In this document: positions 1 to 8,410 of the stretch, one piece after another | How positions within the stretch are numbered: the stretch's first letter is position 1 | How the letters are laid out: every line of letters starts with the position of its first letter | Origin: RYN-230 sp963718305 | GTDB taxonomy: Bacteria > Actinomycetota > Actinomycetes > Streptosporangiales > Streptosporangiaceae | Direction of reading: 5' to 3' | NCBI GenBank assembly: GCA_963718305.1 | Contig: CAVQZG010000001.1 | Coordinates: forward strand, 496,001 to 560,000 | DNA length: 64,000 nt | The notes under the pieces: generated by a model | Told to the model about the DNA's origin: nothing | Databases searched by the model: none | Seen by the model: the letters and a program-made list of their open reading frames with translations, nothing else | Position numbers and translations under genes: made by a program

Positions 1-90
1 TGACCACTGCCCGTTGATGAACAGCTGCCGTGGGGCGGCGATGAACTCTTCGACCTTGCGATCCAGGGTCACTGACATGTGGATGCTCAT
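1..90 (-). CDS. Aldehyde dehydrogenase, N-terminal fragment (gene continues past the left edge)
   Basis: The first 30 codons on the minus strand include RKVEEFIAAP and then LFINGQW. The FINGxW motif is the usual N-terminal signature of NAD(P)-dependent aldehyde dehydrogenases, where it precedes the Rossmann domain. The frame is open to base 1, so the gene runs off the window. Two in-frame ATGs (90 and 78) are possible starts. The GGGAG box abuts the first, so the second may be the real one. The promoter region to the right carries two copies of a 47-bp repeat. The family call rests on this short stretch only. Confidence 0.6.
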   Translation of the reverse strand, partial: MSIHMSVTLDRKVEEFIAAPRQLFINGQWS

Positions 91-179
91 CTCCCTTGCC
101 GGCGCGGGGGAGGCGGCCACCCCGTTGCGACCACCCTGCGGGAAACCCGCGCGGGGTCCAGTCCATGGCTGTGACCCCT

Positions 180-273
180 CGGTAGTCACAATGAGACAAC
201 ACAGCGGGAGCTGGCACAAGGGCAGTCGGTAGTCACAATGAGACATCACATTGGGGAGCCGGCACCAGGGCAG
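180..273. repeat. Two tandem copies of a 47-bp element with a palindromic core, upstream of the aldehyde dehydrogenase
   Basis: Bases 180-226 and 227-273 are near-identical direct repeats. Each carries GTCACAATGAGAC (185-197 and 232-244), a 13-bp near-palindrome. The copies differ at a few positions in their second halves. Tandem operator-like boxes in front of a dehydrogenase gene suggest binding sites for a transcription factor, but the regulator is unknown. The rest of 91-315 shows no gene I can support. Confidence 0.6.
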
Positions 274-315
274 GCCTGATGGGATCACGGGCTTCCGGGG
301 GGCGGGCCGGGCGAG

Positions 316-867
316 TTAAGGGGTGGCCGGGCCGAGGTCGGCGGGGGTGCTGCCGTCACCGATCGAGAGCTCGTCGAACCAGCCGCACGCCGGGTCGCCG
401 GGCGGGCGGTCGAACCGGGTGACGTACGGCTTGAGGTCGATGACCGGGGTGCCGTCCAGGACATCGACCCCCGCGAACTCGACGGACTCCGGGGTGACCG
501 AGAGCAGCTGGATGAGGCTGAGCCCGATCGGGTTCACCCGGCGCGGGCCCCGGGTCGCGAAGATCCCCATTTCCCGCCGCTGGCTGCGCAGCAGATAAGG
601 CACCTGCCTGAGCGGCGGGTGCCCGCCCGGCCCCCCGCGAGGCGGGCCGCCCGGCCGGTGCAGCCAGGTCAGCAGCCACGCGTACCCGAAGCCGTCCAGG
701 CCGGCCAGGCCCTCGCGGTAGGGCTCGGCGATCTCGATGGTGCCCCGCCCGGCACGGTTGAGGGCGGCCTGGATCGGCGTGGTCTCCGGCTCGGTGTGGG
801 CGCTGCGCACCACGCCGATGACCGCCAGGGGCACATTCTCCGCGGGTGCGGGCGGGTTCTGGCGCAT
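316..867 (-). CDS. trmO: tRNA (N6-threonylcarbamoyladenosine37-N6)-methyltransferase TrmO family (TsaA/UPF0066)
   Basis: The 183-aa product matches the TrmO/TsaA family, S-adenosylmethionine-dependent enzymes that methylate t6A37 in tRNA. Visible family features are the opening VIGVVRSAHTEPETTPIQ, the EPYREGLAGLDGFGYAWLLTWLHR block and the GIFATRGPRRVNPIGLS block, in the usual order. The ATG at 867 is chosen because GGGAG lies 9 bases upstream. A longer frame upstream would overlap the divergent hydrolase gene, whose start is only 43 bases away. The C-terminus is short and Pro/Asp rich. Family assignment is strong. Activity is inferred from the family. Confidence 0.85.
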   Translation of the reverse strand: MRQNPPAPAENVPLAVIGVVRSAHTEPETTPIQAALNRAGRGTIEIAEPYREGLAGLDGFGYAWLLTWLHRPGGPPRGGPGGHPPLRQVPYLLRSQRREMGIFATRGPRRVNPIGLSLIQLLSVTPESVEFAGVDVLDGTPVIDLKPYVTRFDRPPGDPACGWFDELSIGDGSTPADLGPATP

Positions 868-910
868 GGCGTCATGCTCCCATGCGCCGGGGCCGTGGCA
901 GCATGGGCGG

Positions 911-1816
911 ATGCGCGTGCTCCGCACCCCTGAGGACCGATTCGCGGACCTGCCAGATTTCGCCTACCCACCGCGGTATGCGGCGGTCGGGGGAGTACGG
1001 CTGGCCTACGTGGAAGCAGGTCCGCCCGACGGCGAGCCGGTACTCCTCCTGCACGGCGAGCCGAGCTGGTCGTTCCTGTACCGGACCGTGATGGCCGTAC
1101 TCGCCGACGCCGGGCTGCGCGCGATCGCGCCCGACCTGGCCGGGTTCGGCCGGTCGGACAAGCCCGTGAATGCCAGTGATCACAGCTATGCGCGGCACGT
1201 GGAGTGGATCCGCGCTCTGGCCTTCGACCGGCTGGACCTGCGCGGCCTCACGGTCGTCGGGCAGGACTGGGGTGGCCTGATCGGGCTGCGGCTGGCGGCC
1301 GAGCATCCCGGGCGCTTCGCGCGGGTGATTGCGGCCAACACCGGGCTGCCCACCGGGGATCAGCCCATGCCCGACGTCTGGCTGCGGTTCCGTGAGGTGG
1401 TCCAGACCGCCCCGGCGCTCAGCGTGTCCCGGCTGGTGCAGTCGGGTTGCCAGACCACGCTGCCACCGGCGGTGCTGGCCGCCTACGACGCGCCCTTCCC
1501 GGACGAGAGCTTCACCGCGGCCGTCCGGGCGATGCCTGGCCTGGTGCCCACCACCCCGGATGATCCTGCCTCGGCGGCCAACCGGGCCGCCTGGCAGCAG
1601 CTGTCCGCGTGGGACAAGCCGTTCCTGGTGGCGTTCAGCGACCGGGATCCGATCACCGGCGCGATGGGGCCCGTGCTGAGGGACGCTGTTCCAGGGGCCG
1701 CTGGACTCGATCACCCGGTGCTCGAGGGAGCGGGTCATTTCCTCCAGGAAGACGCCGGTGAGCGGCTAGGACAGCTGATCGTCGACTTCATCCGGGCCTC
1801 GCCGGGGCCCGGATGA
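911..1816 (+). CDS. Haloalkane dehalogenase-like alpha/beta hydrolase
   Basis: The 301-aa alpha/beta-hydrolase carries the layout of subfamily I haloalkane dehalogenases. HGEPSWS sits at residues 48-54. The nucleophile elbow GQDWGG has Asp119 followed by Trp120, the Asp-Trp pair typical of dehalogenases and not the Ser of esterases. A late DRD (244-246) is the candidate acid and GAGHF holds His276. Such enzymes hydrolyse carbon-halogen bonds of small haloalkanes in the cytosol. An Asp nucleophile also occurs in epoxide hydrolases, which remain an alternative, but HGEP-W favours dehalogenase. The ATG at 911 gives the natural family N-terminus. The gene is divergent from trmO. Confidence 0.8.
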   Translation: MRVLRTPEDRFADLPDFAYPPRYAAVGGVRLAYVEAGPPDGEPVLLLHGEPSWSFLYRTVMAVLADAGLRAIAPDLAGFGRSDKPVNASDHSYARHVEWIRALAFDRLDLRGLTVVGQDWGGLIGLRLAAEHPGRFARVIAANTGLPTGDQPMPDVWLRFREVVQTAPALSVSRLVQSGCQTTLPPAVLAAYDAPFPDESFTAAVRAMPGLVPTTPDDPASAANRAAWQQLSAWDKPFLVAFSDRDPITGAMGPVLRDAVPGAAGLDHPVLEGAGHFLQEDAGERLGQLIVDFIRASPGPG

Positions 1817-1930
1817 CCGGGACCACCGTCCTGTCCGGGGTTGTCCGGCCATTGGAAGTCCGCCCCGAAAGCGGCTGTTGCCCTGTGAGAGTAGCGACCG
1901 CATACCCAGGGCCTCGGGAGGACAACCTCG

Positions 1931-2080
1931 ATGATCAGCCTTACCTGCGCGAAGGCAGACTGCGGGAAGCGGCTGCTGACCTGTCAGGCCTGCCGAGGCA
2001 GGCCCGGCAAGGAATGCCGCCAGTGCAACACCACCGGAATGGTGTGCACGTCGCATGACGGTCACTGGAGAGACCGCTGA
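1931..2080 (+). CDS. Small cysteine-rich (zinc-ribbon-like) protein, 49 aa
   Basis: A 50-codon gene with a clear GGGAGG box 9 bases before its ATG. The product has cysteines in pairs: C6 and C11, then CQAC, CRQC and a final cysteine, followed by HDGHW near the end. This spacing suggests one or two zinc sites. I recognise the general look of small actinobacterial Zn-ribbon proteins but no characterised family. It stands alone between the dehalogenase-like gene and the OsmC gene on the same strand. No function is proposed. Confidence 0.65.
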   Translation: MISLTCAKADCGKRLLTCQACRGRPGKECRQCNTTGMVCTSHDGHWRDR

Positions 2081-2280
2081 GCAGACCTTGCCGTACCCGC
2101 AATGAAGCTTGCGCCGGCACCTGCTCGACCCAGGGGACTGCAGGTCATCACCGGCCAGGCGCGCAGCGCTCGGCCCCCGGCCACGCCGGGCCTCCCGTCA
2201 TGATCAGGGACACCGTGTTTCGGGCTCACCGCGGCGGCTAGAGTCCAGGCGGGTACTTGACCAAACGGGAGGGAGACCCG

Positions 2281-2721
2281 ATGCCCACACGAACGGCGCG
2301 GACCGGCTGGACCGGAACGCTGGAAACTGGCTCTGGCCAGGTCGAGATGACGAGTTCCGGGGTTGGGACCTATGAGGTGTCCTTTCCCCGGCGGGCGGCG
2401 GAGGACGCCGGAGGGTTCACCAGCCCGGAAGAGCTGATCGCAGCGGCGCACTCGGCGTGCTATGCGATGCAGCTCTCCGCGCTGATCGGCCAGGCCGGCG
2501 GCACGCCGCAGGCGCTCGATGTGCAGGCTGATGTGTCGCTCGGGCCCGACCCGGCGGGCGGATTCCGGCTGACCGGTATCAAGCTCACCGTCCGGGGTGA
2601 AGTCGAGGGCCTGGACGCCGCCCAGTTCGCTAAGGCGGCCGAGGACGCGAAGGCTACCTGCCCGGTTAGTAAGGCACTCACCGGCGTGGACATCACCCTC
2701 GACGCCCAGCTCGAGTCCTGA
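2281..2721 (+). CDS. OsmC family peroxiredoxin
   Basis: The 146-aa OsmC/Ohr-type protein would reduce organic hydroperoxides through two cysteines in the cytosol. Cys60 lies in AAHSACYAMQLS and Cys127 in ATCPVSKAL, the two conserved family positions. The N-terminal GWTGTLETGSGQ strand and the FTSPEELIAAAHSAC helix are standard for the OsmC branch. The length is normal for OsmC. The ATG at 2281 follows GGGAGG. The gene stands alone and is followed by a strong hairpin before the convergent conservon operon. Confidence 0.88.
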   Translation: MPTRTARTGWTGTLETGSGQVEMTSSGVGTYEVSFPRRAAEDAGGFTSPEELIAAAHSACYAMQLSALIGQAGGTPQALDVQADVSLGPDPAGGFRLTGIKLTVRGEVEGLDAAQFAKAAEDAKATCPVSKALTGVDITLDAQLES

Positions 2722-2815
2722 CCACCCGAAAGCTAGCCCCCAAGAACTGACCATCCCAACAACTGACCCCCAGGAACCGACCACGGGGCCGCTGGATACC
2801 GCGATCCCCGGACCC

Positions 2816-2863
2816 GACGAACGCCCGCCTGCTGGCCCTCAGGCCGGCGGCCGGGCGTTCGTC
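2816..2863. terminator. Bidirectional hairpin terminator between the osmC-like gene and the conservon operon
   Basis: A perfect 12-bp inverted repeat (GACGAACGCCCG at 2816-2827, its complement at 2852-2863) encloses a second nested stem, GCTGGCC with GGCCGGC. It sits between two convergent stop codons (2721 and 2935), the expected place for a shared terminator. Confidence 0.7.
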
Positions 2864-2934
2864 GCCGGTGCCACTGGTTTGCTGCGTCAGCGGACCGGCT
2901 GATCCTGCGGACCGGCCGAGCCACGTCCGCGGGA

Positions 2935-3495
2935 CTAGCGGCTGCTCAGGTGGGCGGCCATGGCGTGCTGGACGAGGGTCATCAGGGTCATCTTGGCTGA
3001 TTCCCTGGTCCGTGCGTCACACTCGATGACCGGCACATCCTCGCTGACCGACAACGCTTCCTGCACGTCGGTGAGCGTGTGCGGAAACTCGCCGTGGAAC
3101 CCGTTGACGCCGACGATGAACGGCAGGTCGGCCGCTTCGAAGTAGTTGACCGCGGGGAAGGAGTCAGCCAGCCGCCGGCTGTCCACCAGGACCACGGCCC
3201 CGATGGCCCCTTCGATGAGGTCATCCCACATGAACCAGAACCGGTGCTGGCCCGGCGTGCCGAACAGATACAGGATGAGCCCGGCGTCCAGGGTCACCCG
3301 GCCGAAGTCCATGGCCACCGTGGTGGTCGTCTTGTCCGGTACCCCGGACAGGTCATCCACGCCGCCGCTGGCCGCGGTCATCAGGGCCTCGGTGGTCAGT
3401 GGCGTGATCTCCGAGACCGCCCCGACCAGCGTGGTCTTGCCTACGCCGAAGCCGCCGGCTACGACGATCTTGACCGACGTCATCGCTGTGCTCAC
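2935..3495 (-). CDS. Conservon small GTPase (CvnD-like, ATP/GTP-binding protein)
   Basis: The product is a 186-aa G protein of the actinobacterial conservon type, which in Streptomyces works with a membrane kinase (CvnA), a roadblock protein (CvnB) and a DUF742 protein (CvnC). The P-loop is GGFGVGKTT at about residues 11-19. The G3 region reads FGTPGQHRF, and the usual NKxD is replaced by VNGFHG, as is normal for this family. The GTG at 3495 is preceded by GGGAGGG and overlaps the roadblock stop codon by 4 bases (GTGA), so the two are translationally coupled. The DUF742 gene that normally lies just upstream is missing. Confidence 0.9.
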   Translation of the reverse strand: MSTAMTSVKIVVAGGFGVGKTTLVGAVSEITPLTTEALMTAASGGVDDLSGVPDKTTTTVAMDFGRVTLDAGLILYLFGTPGQHRFWFMWDDLIEGAIGAVVLVDSRRLADSFPAVNYFEAADLPFIVGVNGFHGEFPHTLTDVQEALSVSEDVPVIECDARTRESAKMTLMTLVQHAMAAHLSSR

Positions 3496-3905
3496 GTGAT
3501 CGCCCTCCCGCCCCGGGGTTCGGGCGTGAGGGCGCGCCCTACCCTTTCCACGAGCAACGCCATCTCGTAGGCGACCAGGCCCATGTCGCAATCGTCGGAC
3601 GCGAGCACGGCCAGGCTCGAGCCGTCGCTGATCGCCATCACGAGCAGCACGCCCCGCCGCATCTCGACGATCGTCTGGGTGACCGGGCCGCCTTCAAATA
3701 CCCGCGCGGCCCCCTGGGTGAGGCTGGTCAATCCCGAGGTCACCGCGGCCAGCTGGTCCGCGCGGTCCTTGGGGAACCCCTCCGAGAAGGCCAGCGGCAG
3801 CCCGTCGGCGGAGACGACGATGGCGTGGGCCACCGACGGCACGCGCCCGGCAAAATCCGTGATAATCCAGTCCAGATCCTGGACCGGAGAGCTCAGCGGG
3901 CTCAC
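3492..3905 (-). CDS. Roadblock/LC7 domain protein (CvnB-like)
   Basis: The 137-aa protein is a single roadblock/LC7 domain. It opens LSSPVQDLDWIITDFAGRVP and continues AHAIVVSADGLPLAFSEG, the standard CvnB sequence. In conservons this protein is thought to regulate the nucleotide state of the partner GTPase. The GTG at 3905 is chosen because GGAAGG lies 8 bases upstream and family members begin just before the DLDW motif. It is the middle gene of the kinase-roadblock-GTPase operon, 75 bases after the kinase stop and overlapping the GTPase start. Confidence 0.9.
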   Translation of the reverse strand: MSPLSSPVQDLDWIITDFAGRVPSVAHAIVVSADGLPLAFSEGFPKDRADQLAAVTSGLTSLTQGAARVFEGGPVTQTIVEMRRGVLLVMAISDGSSLAVLASDDCDMGLVAYEMALLVERVGRALTPEPRGGRAIT

Positions 3906-3980
3906 GATACGCCTTCCTTCCTGGCCTCCGGGGGCCAATGGGAGCTGAATGATCGCAGCCGCTGAGGGCACGGTGCTGCG

Positions 3981-6900
3981 TCACGAGGCACGGTCGGCCT
4001 CGTCGCCCAGGTCCGTTTCATCCCCGGGTGCGGTCGCGCGGGCTTTCCTGATGCCCTGCTGGAAGCTCGACAGGCGCTGCCTGGTCTGCGAGGCGGACCG
4101 GCCGGGCACCGGCGGCGCCGGCGCCGCCGCCGGGCCCGCGCCCCCGGGCACCAGGTTCGCCTTGGGAACCCGCTTGGGCAGTCCTGCCTCCGTGGTGTCC
4201 GCGAACACCGGCGCCCGGGCCACTTCCGCGGCCTGCCATCCCGCATCCGCGGGCGAGGACCAGCCAGCCTCCTCAGGCTCCGCTGGCACGGCCGTCCGGC
4301 TGACCGGCCGGCCGCCACGCCGGAACCAGTCGGACTCTACCGACTCGAAAATGGGCAGGCGGCTGGCTGGCCCGGTGCTCTCCGCGGGCGGGATGACCAC
4401 GTCACGGCCGCCCCGGGCGGGTCCGGGAACGGCGATCCCGGGGCTGACCGCGGTCCCGTTAGCGGCCGGCCGGACCGTCTTGTCCGCTGGGCGCGACCGG
4501 GCCGCATCGCCGGCCCCGTTCTGCCCCGCCCCGGGCTGGCCAGGCCAGGACTGACCGGCCCCGGGCTGGCTGGGTACAGGCTGGCTCGGCCCGGGCTGGC
4601 TGGGCACGGGGTGAGTTGCCGCGGGGCGCAGCGGGCGCACGTCCCGCGCGGGCGGGGGAACAGCCGGAGGCTCGTCGGTTCCCTCGACGGCCAGACCGGT
4701 CTCCATCCATGGAGTCGTGGCCGCCGGGCTGACCGCCCCGAGCGGGCGCAGATCCGCGACGGAGGCCGGGGTCTCCCGGGTGACCACCTCGTCGGGCAGC
4801 CACACCAGCGCGGTCAGGCCGCCCTTGGAAGCGGGCCGGAGCCGGACGTGGATTCCGTGCCTGGCCGCCAGCCGGGCCACCACGAACAGGCCCATCCGGC
4901 GGGAGACCGCGACGTCCACGACCGGCGGGTTGTCCAGCCGCCAGTTCGCGTGCGCCATCTCCTCCGCGCCCATCCCGACGCCCTGGTCGGTGATGTCGAG
5001 CAGCACGCCGCCGCTATTGAGCGAATACCCCGACACATGCACCAGGGTTTCCGCCGGTGAGAACGTGGTCGCGTTCTCGGCCAGCTCGGACAGCAGGTGA
5101 ACGACGTCGTTGACCGCCTGCCCGCGGACCGAGATGCCGGGCTGCATATCCGGGATGACCCGCTCGTAGTGCTCGATCTCCGACACCGCCGCCCGCAGCA
5201 CGTTCACCAGCGCCACCGGCTCGCTCCACCGCCTGGAAAGCTCGTGGCCCGCCAGGACCAGGAGGTTCTCGGAGTTGCGGCGCATCCGGGTGGCCAGGTG
5301 GTCCATCTGGAACAGGTTCGCCAGCCGCTCGGAATCCTGCTCGCCCTGTTCCAGGTCGTCGATGAGGCGGATCTGGCGCTCCACCAGCGTCTGGCTCCGG
5401 CGGGAGAGGTTCACGAACATGGCGTTGATGTTCCCGCGCAGCGCCGCCTCGTTGGCCGCCAGCCGCACCGCCTCGCGGTGGACCTGGTCGAACGCCCGGG
5501 CGACCTCACCGATCTCGTCGGTGGAGTCCACGTCGATGGGGGTCACTTCCAGCGGCGTCTCGCCGCCGCCCCCGCTCATCAGGCGGACGGTTTCCGGCAG
5601 CCGTACCCCCGCCACCTCAAGCGCGCCGGTCCGCAGCCGGTGCAGCGGCCGGGTCATCGAGCGGCCCAGGGCCAGGGTGAACAGCAGTGCGAGCGCCAGG
5701 ACCAGGATCACTGCGAAGCCCTCGAGGAGCGCCGCCGTGATGGCGCGGCCCCGCAGCCCGCCACTCTGCCCGATTACCGAGGACATCAGTCCCTGCTCGA
5801 CCGCGTGCAGGCTGGATACCAGGTACACGGATCCGCTGGCCGCGTTGGTGAACGCCGGGTTCTCCGCCGAGGAGCCGCCGTCGAGCGCCAGCGTGATGGC
5901 CTGCTGCACCTGCGCCTGGGCCCGGTCGGCCTGGGCGGAGGACAGGTCGCTTTCGTAGAGGTGGCGCTGGCTGCTGGTGGCGGTCAGGCTGAACTGGGCC
6001 AGGTCGGCCTGCTGCTCGGCCTGCGCGGCGTTGATGGCGGCCAGCTGGCCGGGCTGGAACTGGTTCGCGCCCACCAGGTCCGGGGTGAGGGCCGAGGTGA
6101 GGATGGCCTGCTCCTGGGAGACCTGTTCCTTCGTGGCCGAGATGAGCCCGACCACCCGGGCGTTGTCGGCCAGCACCGCGTCGTTGCTGCCCGTGGCGAT
6201 CTCGTCCTCGAGGGCGAGGAGCTGGGTGATCGTGGCGGCGTACTCCTGGATCACGGCCAGCGAGGGAAGCTGGGTGCGGGTCGCGGCGTTCCGGAGAGCC
6301 GGCAGGCCGTTGATCGCGGTGATCGCTCCCTGGGCTTCCCGCTGGGCCACGGCCGGGTAGGCGGTGCCGATGGTGGCAGCCCCGCTCCGGACCCGGGCCG
6401 CGAGCCGGTCAGTGGCGTGGCGGTCCTGGGTGAGGACCGCCAGCTGCGCGGCGGCGGTCGCGGCGGGCGAGCCCCGGCCGCCGCCTGCCGGGCCCATGGT
6501 GATGTACCTGATGGTGTCTTCGCGCTCGACCTGGAGGGCCTGGACCAGGCTGGTGATCTCGCCCCCCAGCCGGGAGAACTGCTCGACCCGCTGATACGCC
6601 AGGGCGCTGCGCGCGGACGCGACCACGCTGAAGCCGCCGAGGATCAGCGCCGCCAGCGTGGGCAGCAGAACCAGCAGCAGCAGGCGCGAGCGGACCCGCA
6701 GGTTCTTGAGCGCGAACCGGCCGGCATTCTGGGCCGGTGCGGGCGGGCTGAGCTGCGGGAGCACGGCGCTGTCCGCTGCCTCGCCGCCGCCCGGGCCGCG
6801 GGCCTCACCAAGCTCGCCCGCCTGGCCCAGCTCGCCCGCCGGGCCCAGGCCACCCGCCTGCCCGGGGCCGCGATCGTCGCCTAAGTAGGTGCGGCTCCCG

Positions 6901-7091
6901 TTGAGAGTCGCGCCTGGTGCCGTGAGGTAAGGCGCCGGCGGGCGGCTGGCTGCGTCATACGCCGCGCTGTCTGCTCTCCCTCGCCTGGATCGCACAGTTT
7001 CTGCACCTCTCAACCCGGAAACGGCAGGCGCCCACCGAGCCGCAGGCACCGATATGGACCAAAATGGCAGCTCCGGTCTCTGGCCAACCAT
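3981..7091 (-). CDS. Conservon sensor histidine kinase (CvnA-like) with nitrate/nitrite-sensing-type extracellular domain
   Basis: The 1036-aa membrane kinase has a long N-terminal tail with GQAGELG-type repeats (about 70-100) and a first membrane segment near 134-156. An extracellular helical region of about 290 residues resembles nitrate/nitrite-sensing (NIT) domains. A second membrane segment lies near 455-480, followed by HAMP. The kinase core has the family motif QMDHLATRMRRNSENLL. The ATPase part shows ELAENATTFSP (N box), DQGVGMG (G1) and GLFVVARLAARHGI. The last 230 residues are Pro/Gln/Gly rich with repeated PSQPG units and look disordered. It heads the conservon operon. The start codon is uncertain because the N-terminal 100 residues are low complexity. 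Confidence 0.88.
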   Translation of the reverse strand: MVGQRPELPFWSISVPAARWAPAVSGLRGAETVRSRRGRADSAAYDAASRPPAPYLTAPGATLNGSRTYLGDDRGPGQAGGLGPAGELGQAGELGEARGPGGGEAADSAVLPQLSPPAPAQNAGRFALKNLRVRSRLLLLVLLPTLAALILGGFSVVASARSALAYQRVEQFSRLGGEITSLVQALQVEREDTIRYITMGPAGGGRGSPAATAAAQLAVLTQDRHATDRLAARVRSGAATIGTAYPAVAQREAQGAITAINGLPALRNAATRTQLPSLAVIQEYAATITQLLALEDEIATGSNDAVLADNARVVGLISATKEQVSQEQAILTSALTPDLVGANQFQPGQLAAINAAQAEQQADLAQFSLTATSSQRHLYESDLSSAQADRAQAQVQQAITLALDGGSSAENPAFTNAASGSVYLVSSLHAVEQGLMSSVIGQSGGLRGRAITAALLEGFAVILVLALALLFTLALGRSMTRPLHRLRTGALEVAGVRLPETVRLMSGGGGETPLEVTPIDVDSTDEIGEVARAFDQVHREAVRLAANEAALRGNINAMFVNLSRRSQTLVERQIRLIDDLEQGEQDSERLANLFQMDHLATRMRRNSENLLVLAGHELSRRWSEPVALVNVLRAAVSEIEHYERVIPDMQPGISVRGQAVNDVVHLLSELAENATTFSPAETLVHVSGYSLNSGGVLLDITDQGVGMGAEEMAHANWRLDNPPVVDVAVSRRMGLFVVARLAARHGIHVRLRPASKGGLTALVWLPDEVVTRETPASVADLRPLGAVSPAATTPWMETGLAVEGTDEPPAVPPPARDVRPLRPAATHPVPSQPGPSQPVPSQPGAGQSWPGQPGAGQNGAGDAARSRPADKTVRPAANGTAVSPGIAVPGPARGGRDVVIPPAESTGPASRLPIFESVESDWFRRGGRPVSRTAVPAEPEEAGWSSPADAGWQAAEVARAPVFADTTEAGLPKRVPKANLVPGGAGPAAAPAPPVPGRSASQTRQRLSSFQQGIRKARATAPGDETDLGDEADRAS

Positions 7092-7318
7092 TCTGAGCGC
7101 AGGACCCTGGCCACAGAGTCAGGAGCCAACTCTAGCCCTGACCGGATCATCTCGCGCTAATTGTTACCACTGTTGTCAAACTACGCTATCAGGACAGCCG
7201 GGTCTGTAGTAAAGCCTGCCAAATCGGGCCCGCATGCCGCCTGAGCGGGCTAGCCTAAGCAGCGAGTGCGGCAATATTACTACCTTTCTTCGGAAATCCC
7301 TGGCGCTGCTATAGCACT

Positions 7319-7338
7319 AAGGAAATTACCATTTCCTT
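7319..7338. promoter_or_regulatory. Perfect 8-bp inverted repeat in the kinase/binding-protein intergenic region
   Basis: AAGGAAAT, four bases, then ATTTCCTT form a perfect palindrome 43 bases upstream of the binding-protein ATG. It lies in an unusually AT-rich stretch of a 290-bp divergent intergenic region (7092-7381). It could be an operator or a leader hairpin. No convincing -35/-10 pair could be assigned. Confidence 0.4.
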
Positions 7339-7381
7339 CCGGGTATTTATCGCGCTCCCCGGACTCTTCTAGGGAGGCACC

Positions 7382-8410
7382 ATGAGGCTTGTTCGGCTCA
7401 GGACCCGCAGCGGGCGGGCGCGGCTCGCCCGCCGGTCGCGCGGGGTGCTGGTGGCCGCCTCGCTCGGGCTGCTCGCGACCGGCTGCCACGTGCCGGTCGG
7501 CTCGGGGGGCCAGGCGGCGGGCAGCCAGCAGATCACGGTGGCGGTCGTCCCGGGGTTCGCGAACGCGCCGCTGCAGGTGGCCGTGGAGCACGGGCTGTTC
7601 GGCCAGCGCCACCTGGATGTGACGGTGCAGACCTACCAGAACCTGCAGCAGGCGTATGGCGCGCTCACCAGCGGTCAGGCCGACGTCATCAGCGGTGACT
7701 ACGCCGGGCTGCTCTACGCTCAGGCCGATGAGGGGCGGGCCCGGCTGCGGCTGATCGCGGACGGGTACGACGCCACGCCGGGAGTGATGGAGGTTCTCAC
7801 CCTGCCCGGCTCGGCCATCACGGCCCCCCAGGATCTGCAGGGCAAGGCGGTCGCCACGCCACCGCGGGAGCTCGCCCCGTTCTCGGCCGACGCCCCCTAC
7901 AACGTCGAGACCCTGGCCACCGAGGCCGTGCTGCAGAGCGACAGCGTGAGCCCCTCCAGTGTGCTGTGGACGGCCATGCCCCCGGCGGATATGGTCACGG
8001 CACTGCGCGATCACCAGGTCAGCGCGATCGTGGCCACCCAGCCGTACATCTTGCAGGCCGAAACGGAGCTCGGTGCCGTCGAGCTGTTCGACGTCTGCAG
8101 CGGCGTGACCGCCAGCCTGCCGCTGTCCGGGTACTTCACCACCGCCGCCTTCGCCAGCAGTCATGCCGCGGCCCTGCGTGGCTTCCGGTCCGCGCTCACC
8201 GCCGCGAAGGCCAGCACGGCTCAGCTCGGCACCGTCCGCTCGGCGCTCGGGACCCTGCCGGGGATGTCCGCACAGGAAGCCGCCCTCGTGACGATCGGGC
8301 AGTACCCCACGTTCCTGAGTGTCGGGCAGGTGCAGCGGGTGGCTGATCTCATGTACGGCACCGGGATGATCCGGACCACGATCCCGGTGAAGAGCCTCGT
8401 GCTGCGTTAG
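7382..8410 (+). CDS. ABC-type substrate-binding lipoprotein (NMT1/SsuA-like), orphan
   Basis: The 342-aa lipoprotein has an Arg-rich N-terminus, a hydrophobic segment and the lipobox LATGC with Cys35. The mature part has the fold pattern of nitrate/sulfonate/thiamine-precursor binding proteins: TVAVVPGFANAPLQVAVEHGLF, then GALTSGQADVISGDY, then ITAPQDLQGKAVATP. GGGAGG precedes the ATG. No permease or ATPase gene lies nearby. The gene is divergent from the conservon kinase, whose outer domain resembles a NIT sensor. A role as an extracytoplasmic ligand carrier for that kinase is possible but is inference only. Confidence 0.82.
   Translation: MRLVRLRTRSGRARLARRSRGVLVAASLGLLATGCHVPVGSGGQAAGSQQITVAVVPGFANAPLQVAVEHGLFGQRHLDVTVQTYQNLQQAYGALTSGQADVISGDYAGLLYAQADEGRARLRLIADGYDATPGVMEVLTLPGSAITAPQDLQGKAVATPPRELAPFSADAPYNVETLATEAVLQSDSVSPSSVLWTAMPPADMVTALRDHQVSAIVATQPYILQAETELGAVELFDVCSGVTASLPLSGYFTTAAFASSHAAALRGFRSALTAAKASTAQLGTVRSALGTLPGMSAQEAALVTIGQYPTFLSVGQVQRVADLMYGTGMIRTTIPVKSLVLR

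Noticed and set aside
14..232. Forward open frame at the left edge
   Set aside because: No ribosome site or recognisable domain. It overlaps the aldehyde dehydrogenase N-terminus and the repeat region.
5097..6884. Long open frame antisense to the conservon kinase, and similar ones opposite 12290-14764 and 18559-20913
   Set aside because: High-GC DNA leaves the third-position antisense frame open. The translations are Arg/Gly/Pro-rich with no domain, and the opposite strand has clear families.
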